A stretch of 46,243 nt of DNA from a virus. The notes beneath the pieces are model-generated. The model searched no databases. It worked only from the letters and a program-made list of their open reading frames with translations, and was not told the DNA's origin. A program made the position numbers and the translations under genes. Positions 1 to 8,161 of this stretch are shown in pieces; position 1 is the first letter of the stretch, and each line of letters opens with the position of its first letter. The stretch lies in the IMG/VR virus record IMGVR_UViG_3300045999_012529, positions 1 to 46,243 of that record, one strand, 5' to 3'.

Positions 1-2
1 AT

Positions 3-1640
3 TTTGTTACCGCCCGCACGGGGCAGCAGATTACCGCCCACGATCAAATCCACAGCAGCCAAGAGCGCGTCCGCGAAGACGGCGCTAGGTACGCCGACCA
101 GGCCGAGCGCGAAAAGCGCGTTTCGATGGGCAACAAGTCGAGCTTTCTCCAGCGCACCGGCGAGGTCCTCGAGAAGATGGGCGCCGACCCCAACTACTCT
201 GGGCAGCAGGCCGCCAAGGACCTGCTCAACGCCCAGGACATCAACCAGATGCGGGAGCGGTACGCCCCCGAGATGACCGCCGGAATCGGCGCCGCGCTCG
301 ACGCGCACCAGGGCGCACGCAATGACGCTGAGCGATCGCGAGCTGAACGAATTCTTACTGGCATGTACGACGGCGCCAACGCCAGCGCCCGAGCCGACGG
401 CGTGACAGCACTGGCCGAGCAAGCCTTCGGTCGCGGCACGGGGCGCAACGCCGATATGCTGCGGCAGTATGTCGCCGGTGAGGGTGGCGTGACCGCTGAG
501 CAGCTTTCCGGCCGCTTGGGCCGTCGCCAGCGCGAGCAAGTTATGGCGCAGGCCGACGCGCTGCGCGCGGCGCGGGCCGCGGACCTGTCAGGCGCGGGCT
601 TCAGCGCCGCCGACGCTATTTCTTCACGCAATCCAGTCGAGGAGGCGGCAGCAGCCGACCAGCTTAACACCGTGGGTGCCGCAGGTGAACCAGCCGCCGC
701 CGTGAATCAGGCCACGGCGTTCAACCGCGCCGACCAGCTCGTCGATCCTGACCAGGCCTCGCTTTTCCAGGCGATGATGGCGGCGCAAGAGACGGGCGAG
801 CCGCAATTAGTCGGTGGAGTTGTCAGCGCAGCTATGACCGGCGTGAGCGCAGCATCTGCAGCTGCGGCAGTCTACGGCAGCGCGAGTGACGGCCTCGCGG
901 CAATGCGCGGAGAAGACATCAATGAAGGACAGGCTGCGGCGAGCGCAGTTCGAACCGCAGTCGAGGCCGCCGATGCGACGTCGTCAGTAGCAAACGGCGC
1001 CTCCCGCGCTGCGCAGATTTTGTCTGGCTCTGCTACAACGGCTGTCGGTCGTGGCGCAAGCTCGGTTAGCAGATTTCTTGCGCCCGTCAGTAAAGTCGCG
1101 CCGTGGCTGTCTCCGTTGCTTGGCGGCGTGGCTGGCGCATTTGACGGCGCGGAAAACGGCCGCGGAGCCGTTGAGGGCGGCGTCCTGGGCGTGCTCACAG
1201 GCGACGCGTCGAGCGGCAGCGTAATGAGCGGCATGCTCGGAGTTGAAGAAGGCTCAGCTGGAGACAAAACACTCGGCATGCTCGGCGCGGCAGGCGGCGG
1301 AGCAATGACTGGCGCGGCGCTTGGAAGCATTATTCCAGGCGTTGGTACGGCCGTTGGCGCCGCGGTTGGCGGCGTGCTTGGATTGGGCGCCGAGGCGTAC
1401 AAGATCTTCACGGAAGAAGACCCGGCGGCAACGGCAGCAACGGCGGCAGTTCAGCAAACAGTCGACGCCACACAGGCCGACCGCCCACCTCCGCAGCAAG
1501 CCGCTTCCGCTGAACGTGGCGGCGAACTCTCGATTAATGGCGTGCTGTCGCTCCGCGGTCTGCAGGAAGCCATGCTTAGCGCAACGGGCAACCGCCCGAT
1601 GGAAACACCGGAGGGCGGCGTCCCGGTGATGGGAACATAA
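3..1640 (+). CDS. virion protein with glycine-zipper C-terminal part (5' end outside window)
   Basis: The reading frame is open from the first bases of the window, so the gene is truncated on its left side; the Met at 126 is internal and probably not the start. The visible 545 residues are Ala/Gly/Gln-rich and mostly helical in character. The C-terminal third (about 1270-1400 nt) holds a long run of GxxxG-like small residues (GAALGSIIPGVGTAVGAAVG), the kind of glycine zipper that can insert in membranes. It is directly followed by baseplate genes. A tape-measure end or an ejected internal protein is possible from position and composition; no family was recognised. Confidence 0.75.
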   Translation, partial: FVTARTGQQITAHDQIHSSQERVREDGARYADQAEREKRVSMGNKSSFLQRTGEVLEKMGADPNYSGQQAAKDLLNAQDINQMRERYAPEMTAGIGAALDAHQGARNDAERSRAERILTGMYDGANASARADGVTALAEQAFGRGTGRNADMLRQYVAGEGGVTAEQLSGRLGRRQREQVMAQADALRAARAADLSGAGFSAADAISSRNPVEEAAAADQLNTVGAAGEPAAAVNQATAFNRADQLVDPDQASLFQAMMAAQETGEPQLVGGVVSAAMTGVSAASAAAAVYGSASDGLAAMRGEDINEGQAAASAVRTAVEAADATSSVANGASRAAQILSGSATTAVGRGASSVSRFLAPVSKVAPWLSPLLGGVAGAFDGAENGRGAVEGGVLGVLTGDASSGSVMSGMLGVEEGSAGDKTLGMLGAAGGGAMTGAALGSIIPGVGTAVGAAVGGVLGLGAEAYKIFTEEDPAATAATAAVQQTVDATQADRPPPQQAASAERGGELSINGVLSLRGLQEAMLSATGNRPMETPEGGVPVMGT

Positions 1641-1642
1641 TT

Positions 1643-2194
1643 ATGTCCAGTCTTTTGTTTAAACAGTGCGACGGTATCGTCACTCGTCTTTCGACGAAGT
1701 GCAACGACGACAGCGTGCTTTTTCGTATCAAACTGGACGGTACGCAGATATGGTTGCCGGTCACCGGTTTTGCGCTGGAGCTGGGCGGTAACTACCAGTT
1801 TCTTCACACGGTAAGCGACTTCATTTATTTCTACGCGTTTGGTGATCGTGTGGGCGAATTGAATGTCACGGGTATGGCGTTCATTAAACGCTCCTGCCGT
1901 TCTGACGATTTTGCAGTTGATGTTGGCGTGTGGAACGGCGGTATCTGGGACGACAACTCGTCGGGCTGGTCAACCAACAGTGTGGGCTTTGGGCAGTCCG
2001 TTGACGATATTCAAAACCTATACGACTTGTATGAGCGCTTTCAGATTTCTAAAAAACCAAAAGCAATTGAGGTTGGGTTTGGGAACGTGCAGGCGTTTTA
2101 TGGATTTCTTACCGGCATGCGCGTTGAGATTTCCCGCCCGGATATTCCCGTAGCGCAGTACGTGCTCCGCATTCACGTTATTCCGAAGAACTGA
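1643..2194 (+). CDS. hypothetical tail-region protein, 183 aa
   Basis: This 183-residue protein starts two bases after the preceding stop and ends six bases before the next start, so it is part of the tail operon. It is rich in aromatic and beta-branched residues (for example YQFLHTVSDFIYFYAFGD), as expected for a beta-structured virion subunit. I do not recognise a family. The Shine-Dalgarno is weak (GGGAA about nine bases upstream), which fits translational coupling to the upstream gene. Position between a possible tape-measure gene and a hub-like gene suggests a small tail or baseplate part, which is an inference. Confidence 0.8.
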   Translation: MSSLLFKQCDGIVTRLSTKCNDDSVLFRIKLDGTQIWLPVTGFALELGGNYQFLHTVSDFIYFYAFGDRVGELNVTGMAFIKRSCRSDDFAVDVGVWNGGIWDDNSSGWSTNSVGFGQSVDDIQNLYDLYERFQISKKPKAIEVGFGNVQAFYGFLTGMRVEISRPDIPVAQYVLRIHVIPKN

Positions 2195-2200
2195 TCTGTC

Positions 2201-3025
2201 ATGATTAACCACGCCCGCACACTCCTGATGAATGTTTCCAGCGCTAGCAACCAGCGCCAGGAAATCGGCGAGGAGTACATTCCGGCAAACTACGCACCAC
2301 TGACGCTGCCCTCGTATCTGCAGAGCGCGCGGCGAATTCTTTTTGGCACGGCCCCTGATCGCTACTTCCTGAACTTTCGGGTCCGGGAACTGATGGCGCA
2401 CCTGCATCAAACCGAGCTGGCAGAATTTGTTTACGCGCTTGATCCCCGCGTGACTTATTGGCCCGAAGTCGACCGACCGTTTTACGACACAGAAAAAAGA
2501 CTGGTCGCTACGCAGTATTTCGGCCTGGACGCGCAACCGCCCTATTTCCGGGGCGACCTGTTTGCTGACAACACCAGAGGCCGGAGCGTGCGCGAGTTCA
2601 CGCTGCGAGTTACGGAAGCCGAAGGGGACTGGGAAGCGATCCTTGCGCCGCTGGGTCGCACCGGCGGTGTTGTCACTACGCCGCTGACGTTTACAGACGG
2701 GCTTTCGCAGCTGGTGCCGCTAGAAAACACCGGCGTGTCGGTGCAGATTCCCCTGCCCACGATGACGACAGATTGGACGATTTACACCCGCGTGCGCCCA
2801 GGCCCTGTGCTCACCACGGCTATGCCAATTCTGGAAGTGCTCGGCGAGCCGCTGTTCTTGGAGCTGTTTGGCGTCGGCATTGGCAGCGAGCCGTTTGCCA
2901 CATTCAAAGCGCTCTGGTTCGATCACCCAAACCCTATTTACCGGCTGGGCGGGCTGACTTTAGCTACGATTTACCGCACCAATGAAATCTTAAAGACCGG
3001 CGCAAAGACAGAGGTCGCGGCATAA
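2201..3025 (+). CDS. hypothetical baseplate-region protein, 274 aa
   Basis: A 274-residue protein with no family that I recognise. The N-terminal third is helical with charged residues, the middle is beta-rich (SVQIPLPTMTTDWTIYTRVR), and the end is short and Lys-rich. It starts six bases after the preceding stop and stops one base before the next gene, so all three neighbours are probably translated from one message. No good Shine-Dalgarno precedes the start, again suggesting coupling. Its place just before the hub-like gene suggests it belongs to the tail tip or baseplate. Confidence 0.8.
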   Translation: MINHARTLLMNVSSASNQRQEIGEEYIPANYAPLTLPSYLQSARRILFGTAPDRYFLNFRVRELMAHLHQTELAEFVYALDPRVTYWPEVDRPFYDTEKRLVATQYFGLDAQPPYFRGDLFADNTRGRSVREFTLRVTEAEGDWEAILAPLGRTGGVVTTPLTFTDGLSQLVPLENTGVSVQIPLPTMTTDWTIYTRVRPGPVLTTAMPILEVLGEPLFLELFGVGIGSEPFATFKALWFDHPNPIYRLGGLTLATIYRTNEILKTGAKTEVAA

Positions 3026-3026
3026 C

Positions 3027-4739
3027 ATGGCGTTCAGCACACCCTACGTCTATTCAAAGTTCAAGCTCAGCGCCAAGATCGGCGACGTCGAGTTTCCAGA
3101 CATCATTTCTTTTTCGGCGACATTTGGGCTGAACTCGATCCCTGCCGCGTCGATGGTGGTGGCCACCGGAAAACGTGTGGACACAAATGAAGAAGCCACG
3201 ATTCACCGCGTCAAGAATCAGCTACGCCCACGGGACCGCGCCACGGTAACGCTGACTATTGAAACCACTGACGGGCAAAGAGACAAAATGCCCGCCGGAA
3301 CGTTCGTAATCTTTGAGGGGTTTTACGTCGGCATCGGTTATCAGCGCTCGTTCAACTCGTCAAACTACACACTCAATTTGATTCACTGGCTCGACGATCT
3401 AAACAACTCGTCGATGCTCAACGGCAATTGGCAACCCGGCGCACCGTACGACCTGGCGCAGAATGCCGCGTACTACATCGCCGACCCGGACGCAGGTGCT
3501 GGCGGCGGTCGTTGGTCAACCGTCCCGGGAATCGACCCAGACGGCAGGCTTATTACGCCGACCAACATTCGCGAGGACATGTGGAAAAAGGTTTTGCGTC
3601 CTGCCTTTGAGGCCATCGCGCGTTTCCCGTCGCCGCGGTATCAGACCGAAGCAGGCGGCGAGATCAACGACGCGGCCCTGGCGGCGCTGGCCCGCATGCC
3701 CGGCAATATTGGAGAGCAGTACTACCGGCCACTCGCGCTCGACATTGAGGGCCTTGATTCCAACAACATCCAGTATGCGGTCCAGATGGCGATCAGCAAG
3801 GAGGCGCTCGAGTCGTTTGCCTACACGACGTACTGGAGCAAGCTGATTGGCGAGTACGCCTCGCAGTTCTTTTTTGCCATCGCGCCAAGCGTCGAGTTCG
3901 CGCTGCCGGTGCCGTTCTTTGCGGGGCTGAAACAGGAATACATTACGATCTACGCCGACGAGTACGGCTATGCGAACTTCAACGCAAATATGTCGCAGCT
4001 GCTTGAGTCAGTAGATATCTTTTACTCCCAGCAGCCGTCCTTCACGAACTACCAGCTTGGCGGTCCGACCTCCCCGCCGCCCAGTCTCCAGGCGCCGTTG
4101 GGCTACTACCCGCTGCAGGCGAACCAAGACCGCCGCGGGCTGAAGCTCCTGAAAGAAGCGCCGGGCTGGATGGCGAACTTCGTGCCCGACGCCGTATTCA
4201 CCGGGCGGACCACGGGCACCACGGCGCGGCAAGTCGGCGACACGATGGCGCCGCAAGAGGGCGAGTCAGCCCCGCCGCCTGATTGGCTGGTGCCGCATGA
4301 CGCTCTCCGCGAGCAGCAGGAGAGCCGCGCGCTAACTCGCTACGCCGAGCATTGGTACAAGACCGAGCTGCTCAGCCAGCGGTACGGCGAGATGTCCGGC
4401 AAGCTGCGGTTCGACATCGCTCCAGGCAGCATCGTCCGAATCGAGGTTCCGCCGCGCGATCAGCGGCCCGGCGGCTGGTTCGTCGGTCCGCCAGACGACT
4501 CGATGTACGCGACAGTGACTCAAGTGTCGTTCGTTATCAATTCCGAGAAAGCCACGGCAGGGACAAGCTTCGCCCTGGCGCACATTCGCACGCACGAAGA
4601 AAACGAGACGCGCACCATTACGAACTGCGAGACGTGCGGCAGCCCCGACCGGCCGCCGATGTACGAACAGCCCTGGCGCGGCGCGCCGCTGGCAGTGCAG
4701 CAAGGCGGCGGCGGTATTCTTGGTTTCTTTGGATTCTGA
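3027..4739 (+). CDS. probable baseplate hub or tail-tip protein, 570 aa
   Basis: The 570-residue protein opens with a beta-rich region containing FPDIISFSATFGLN and a later FNSSNYTLNLIHWLDDL stretch, reminiscent of hub-type domains (gp27/gpD-like) that bind ligand through beta barrels. Near the end, IAPGSIVRIEVPP is typical of an OB-like barrel, and a CETCG pair may bind metal or form a disulphide. It sits four genes before the gp25/gpJ pair, as hub genes often do. The assignment rests on order and fold-like features, not on a clear family match. The palindrome AGATATCT (4013-4020) lies within it, encoding Asp-Ile. Confidence 0.8.
   Translation: MAFSTPYVYSKFKLSAKIGDVEFPDIISFSATFGLNSIPAASMVVATGKRVDTNEEATIHRVKNQLRPRDRATVTLTIETTDGQRDKMPAGTFVIFEGFYVGIGYQRSFNSSNYTLNLIHWLDDLNNSSMLNGNWQPGAPYDLAQNAAYYIADPDAGAGGGRWSTVPGIDPDGRLITPTNIREDMWKKVLRPAFEAIARFPSPRYQTEAGGEINDAALAALARMPGNIGEQYYRPLALDIEGLDSNNIQYAVQMAISKEALESFAYTTYWSKLIGEYASQFFFAIAPSVEFALPVPFFAGLKQEYITIYADEYGYANFNANMSQLLESVDIFYSQQPSFTNYQLGGPTSPPPSLQAPLGYYPLQANQDRRGLKLLKEAPGWMANFVPDAVFTGRTTGTTARQVGDTMAPQEGESAPPPDWLVPHDALREQQESRALTRYAEHWYKTELLSQRYGEMSGKLRFDIAPGSIVRIEVPPRDQRPGGWFVGPPDDSMYATVTQVSFVINSEKATAGTSFALAHIRTHEENETRTITNCETCGSPDRPPMYEQPWRGAPLAVQQGGGGILGFFGF
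4013..4020. repeat. dispersed palindrome AGATATCT, site 1
   Basis: Copy inside the hub-like gene, context GTAGATATCTTT; eight bases are symmetric. The codons read here are GTA GAT ATC TTT. Confidence 0.7.
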
Positions 4740-4748
4740 GGTTGAATC

Positions 4749-5561
4749 ATGCCCAAAGACAAACTTAACGGTATGCCCTCTATCCTGGGCGACATCGACC
4801 CGCCGTTCTCTAAGCCGAAAAACCCGACCGGCGTGGGCGAAGAGTTCAACTCGGTCTACCAACAGTGGCAGACGACTCGCACGCCGGAGGTGAACACGCG
4901 CCTGCTCTCAACCGTGCAGCCGGTCATCGACACGGCTGTGTCTAGCTACGCCGCGAACAATCCCAGTCCGACGATCAAAACCCGCGCCAGGTTAATGGCT
5001 CTGAAGGCCATGGAGTCGTACGACCCCAAGAAGGGAAACGTGCGGACGCACCTGCTCAGCCAGCTCCAGAGCCTGCGCCGCCTGTCGGCCCAGGAACAAA
5101 ACATTATCTCGGTGCCTGAACAAGTGGGCCTTGATTTCCAGCGATTGTCGGAAAGCGAGAACGAGCTGCGCGACCGCCTGGGCCGCGACCCAACAGACGA
5201 CGAGCTGTCTGATCACACAAATCTCTCGACTCGACGAATCAAGAAGATCCGCGCGTTCCACCAGCCCATCCCCGAGAGCGCCACAATCCTCGAGAACGAC
5301 GATGAGAGCCAGGACGGCGGCGTGGCAAGCACGATCCCCGGCGCCAACCGCGGCGCTGACGCCTGGATGAACTTTGTTTACGACGATCTCGGCCCGACCG
5401 ACAAGCTCATCATGGACATGACCCTGGGCCGCAACGGCCGCCGGACGGCCAGCACTCAGGAGATTGCCAAGAAACTGAACATTACGCCGGGCGCCGTCAG
5501 CCAGCGCGCCGCCAAAATTCAGGTCATGCTCGACAAGCGCTACAGCCAGGGAGGCTTCTAA
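4749..5561 (+). CDS. sigma-70-like factor within the tail operon
   Basis: This 270-residue protein has the layout of a sigma-70 family factor. Residues 80-120 resemble region 2 (KAMESYDPKKGNVRTHL followed by an RR pair), residues 130-170 resemble region 3 (ELRDRLGRDPTDDEL then a second helix), and residues 210-262 resemble region 4, with a helix-turn-helix at about 234-258 (STQEIAKKLNITPGAVSQR). Such a protein could direct host RNA polymerase to phage late promoters. It has a good Shine-Dalgarno (GAGGT, six bases before ATG). The conserved region 2 aromatic melting residues look poorly kept, so a virion role or an anti-sigma-like role is possible. Confidence 0.85.
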   Translation: MPKDKLNGMPSILGDIDPPFSKPKNPTGVGEEFNSVYQQWQTTRTPEVNTRLLSTVQPVIDTAVSSYAANNPSPTIKTRARLMALKAMESYDPKKGNVRTHLLSQLQSLRRLSAQEQNIISVPEQVGLDFQRLSESENELRDRLGRDPTDDELSDHTNLSTRRIKKIRAFHQPIPESATILENDDESQDGGVASTIPGANRGADAWMNFVYDDLGPTDKLIMDMTLGRNGRRTASTQEIAKKLNITPGAVSQRAAKIQVMLDKRYSQGGF

Positions 5562-5563
5562 AC

Positions 5564-6031
5564 ATGGGACACGGTACCAGCCGCGGGCAAATCGACCCGA
5601 ACTACGAGAAGCGCATTGACGGCCTGGAACAGGCAGCGCAAAAGATGTCAGAGCAGTTCAAGACGCAGCAAGAGCCCCGGCCGTGGCACACGCCCGAGGA
5701 GATCAAGGATCGCGACCTGCTCGACGTGCCCAGCCTCCATAACCCGTGCTGGGATCGTAACAACATCAATCAGCTGTACTCTGAGACTATCCTTGGCGGC
5801 CCGGGACAGCAGGGCGGCAATTCAGGCGACCTGATCGCCATGAAGTGGCAGGCGGATTTTATGGCCGCTGAAGAGCGCGCTTTTCGGATGCGCCACGCTT
5901 CTCTGGTGCGCTGCGCCGCGTTAATGCACGGGCGTATTAAAGGCCACGGCGTACAGGGCAAGAGCGTGTTTTCGTTTTTCAAGCAGGCCGTAGAAAATAC
6001 GATCAGCGTCGGCCGCGCCCACGGAGCGTAA
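5564..6031 (+). CDS. hypothetical tail-operon protein, 155 aa
   Basis: A 155-residue protein placed two bases after the sigma-like gene, with a strong GGGAGG eight bases before the start. The N-terminal part is Gln/Glu-rich and may form a coiled coil (RIDGLEQAAQKMSEQF). The remainder is helical with scattered aromatic residues. No family was recognised. It stands right before the gp25-like gene, so it may be a baseplate or completion component, but the sequence offers no direct proof. Confidence 0.8.
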   Translation: MGHGTSRGQIDPNYEKRIDGLEQAAQKMSEQFKTQQEPRPWHTPEEIKDRDLLDVPSLHNPCWDRNNINQLYSETILGGPGQQGGNSGDLIAMKWQADFMAAEERAFRMRHASLVRCAALMHGRIKGHGVQGKSVFSFFKQAVENTISVGRAHGA

Positions 6032-6034
6032 CAC

Positions 6035-6511
6035 ATGGCTCTCAAAGACTTCGTTAACCGCAAGTACGATTACCTCGCTTTCCAGCCGGTCGCTGACCGG
6101 CGGGACGGGTTGAAAGACTTGGCGCTCTACGACGATCGCAGCAGCGGCAAGATCTGCACCGGTGCCCAGAAACTGGCGCAGCGCTGGGCGCTAGAGTTCC
6201 TTACTGAGCGCGGCTCGATGCCGTACCTGCCCGAGCGGGGCTGCGATTTCATGACGCAGATTCGCCAAGGGCGCGTACGCACGCAAAACGACATCATTGC
6301 CAACTTCACGTCGGCCAGCCTGGCAATTACCAGCAACCTTCGTCAGGAAGAGTACGAAGGCATGCCAGACGAAGAGCGCTTTGAGCGGGCTTTATTGGCA
6401 AATGTAATTCTGCACCCCGGTTATGCCGACCTGCGTGTTATCATCGTGAGTCGCGCGGGCATAAGCCGAACCGTCATTTTCCCAATTGAAACATTGCCGC
6501 AGGTGTCCTGA
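6035..6511 (+). CDS. gp25/GPW-like baseplate wedge protein
   Basis: The 158-residue protein is the size of the gp25 lysozyme-like wedge family. The segment GSMPYLPERGCDFM resembles the family's conserved 'PG.R...PDFGC' loop, and a hydrophobic C-terminal strand follows (DLRVIIVSRAGISRTVIF). Its place immediately before the gpJ-like gene, with the stop TGA overlapping the next ATG by one base, is the classical arrangement in contractile-tail phages, where gp25 and gp6/gpJ join in the baseplate wedge. Similarity is partial; order makes the call fairly safe. Confidence 0.75.
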   Translation: MALKDFVNRKYDYLAFQPVADRRDGLKDLALYDDRSSGKICTGAQKLAQRWALEFLTERGSMPYLPERGCDFMTQIRQGRVRTQNDIIANFTSASLAITSNLRQEEYEGMPDEERFERALLANVILHPGYADLRVIIVSRAGISRTVIFPIETLPQVS

Positions 6512-8154
6512 TGCCGCTGGAAATTGCCAAGCTCGATGAACTCGACTCCGCGACTGTCGACCGGATGTTCAGCCTGTTCACGCAGTACATGCAGGAGAAG
6601 CACCCGGACGTCGAGCTGACCCGCGGCGTGTTTCACGATCTGGTCCTGTACTTCAACGCCGCCCTGAACGCGGCGGTACGAGAAAACGTCGAGCGGGTGC
6701 TGCAGAGCAACAGCCTGCTCCAAATCACCGCCAATCCCGAACTGGCCGAGCCGGAGTTGGTCGACCAGGTCCTCTCGAACTTCAACCTGGCGCGGGACGG
6801 CGGCAAGCGGGCCGTGGGCGAGGCGACGATCGTGCTCAACTTGCCGGTCACCACCTCGATTTCCCAGAACATCACCTTCGCGGCGGACGGCGTCGAGTTC
6901 CGGCCGACCCAGACCTTTATCGCCGTGCCGCCCGGGGCGGCAGCGGGCAACGACGACGAGCGAGAGATGATCCCCGTGGGCGACGGTACTTACGCCGTGA
7001 ACATCCTGCTCCAGGCCGTCGAGATCGGCGTCTCGGGAAACATTCGCCGCGGCACGACGCTGATCCCCGACTTCGTTCCCAACAATATGCGCGAGGCCTT
7101 TGCCTCGGTGGATTTCGTCTCCGGTGCAGAGGCGGCCACCAATGAAGACTACATCGCCCGCCTGCCCCAGGGACTGGCGGCCAAGACGACCGGCGGACGG
7201 GCGAGCTACGCAGCCACAGTCCGTAGCCAGGCTGCGTTCGCCAACATCCCCCACATTTCAGTGCTGGGCTGCGGCGACGCGGAGCAGCAGCGAGACCAGC
7301 ACGGGCTGTTTCCAATTTCAGGCGGTGGTCGGATAGATATCTATTGCCAGACTCACTACGCCGCCCAGGAAAAAGAGCACCTGCTGGAGGCTGTGTACAT
7401 CGGCGAGGGCACGATTGGCACACGCTGGCAGGTCGTGCTGACTCGCAACACGGCGCCGGGATTCTACGAGGTCGGTCGGATCGTCAAGCCGCTAGACAAA
7501 ACGTCCACGGGCTATGAAGTAGTAAACGATATCCGCGGCTGGGACCTGTCTGAGATTGAGCACGTCCCAGACATTGTGAACACTGCCGAGAGCGCCTACA
7601 CGCGCTACCAAACGGCTGTAATTCAGTTCGAGGACACTGACACCGTCTCGACAGGCTTGGTAGTAAACCAGAGCCGCGCCTATTACACGGTAACCACGGT
7701 AAGCCTGCCCCTGATCGACGATGTGCAGGATTTTCTGAGCGGCAGAGACGTGCGCAATCGAGCGACCGACGTGCTCGTCAAAGCAGCCGTTCCGTGCTTC
7801 ACAAAGATTAACTTCACGGTTCGGAAAGAAGCCACGACGCTGGCGATTGACGTTGCCGCTATCAAAGCCGCGCTGGTCGAAGAGATCCAGAAGATCGGCT
7901 TCTCCGGCCAGCTCCACAGCTCGATCATCAACGGCGTGGCCCATAGATATCTATCGGGCCGCCAGGCGGTCAGCGCGATCGACATGTTCGGCCGCATCCG
8001 CCGCCCAGATGGTGGAGTCCAGTACATCCGCGACAACACGGTGCTTCGAATTCCAGACGACCCGGGCCGGATGGTCACCGGGCGTACGACCGTGTTCCTC
8101 GTTGGCCCGGACGATATTTCGATTTCCGTCGAGGCCGCAGGCTTTGCCGACTAG
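6511..8154 (+). CDS. baseplate J-like (gp6-type) wedge protein
   Basis: The 547-residue protein matches baseplate J-like proteins. Typical marks are the N-terminal helix that starts with LTRGVFHDLVLYF, the beta domain with AVGEATIVLNL and ITFAADGVEFRP, and the central EDYIARLPQGLAAKTTGGRAS segment that corresponds to the usual 'ESD...R' motif. In contractile phages this protein forms the wedge that surrounds the hub and changes state on infection. It overlaps the gp25-like gene by one base. Two copies of the AGATATCT palindrome lie within it (7335 and 7945), in different reading frames. Confidence 0.9.
   Translation: MPLEIAKLDELDSATVDRMFSLFTQYMQEKHPDVELTRGVFHDLVLYFNAALNAAVRENVERVLQSNSLLQITANPELAEPELVDQVLSNFNLARDGGKRAVGEATIVLNLPVTTSISQNITFAADGVEFRPTQTFIAVPPGAAAGNDDEREMIPVGDGTYAVNILLQAVEIGVSGNIRRGTTLIPDFVPNNMREAFASVDFVSGAEAATNEDYIARLPQGLAAKTTGGRASYAATVRSQAAFANIPHISVLGCGDAEQQRDQHGLFPISGGGRIDIYCQTHYAAQEKEHLLEAVYIGEGTIGTRWQVVLTRNTAPGFYEVGRIVKPLDKTSTGYEVVNDIRGWDLSEIEHVPDIVNTAESAYTRYQTAVIQFEDTDTVSTGLVVNQSRAYYTVTTVSLPLIDDVQDFLSGRDVRNRATDVLVKAAVPCFTKINFTVRKEATTLAIDVAAIKAALVEEIQKIGFSGQLHSSIINGVAHRYLSGRQAVSAIDMFGRIRRPDGGVQYIRDNTVLRIPDDPGRMVTGRTTVFLVGPDDISISVEAAGFAD
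7333..7344. repeat. dispersed palindrome ATAGATATCTAT, site 2
   Basis: Perfect 12-base palindrome inside the gpJ-like gene. The reading frame is ATA GAT ATC TAT (Ile-Asp-Ile-Tyr), which uses the rare ATA codon. Confidence 0.75.
7943..7954. repeat. dispersed palindrome ATAGATATCTAT, site 3
   Basis: Perfect 12-base palindrome 610 bases after site 2. Here the frame is cat AGA TAT CTA, giving Arg-Tyr-Leu, so the same DNA is kept in a different frame. Confidence 0.75.
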
Positions 8155-8161
8155 GTGACGC

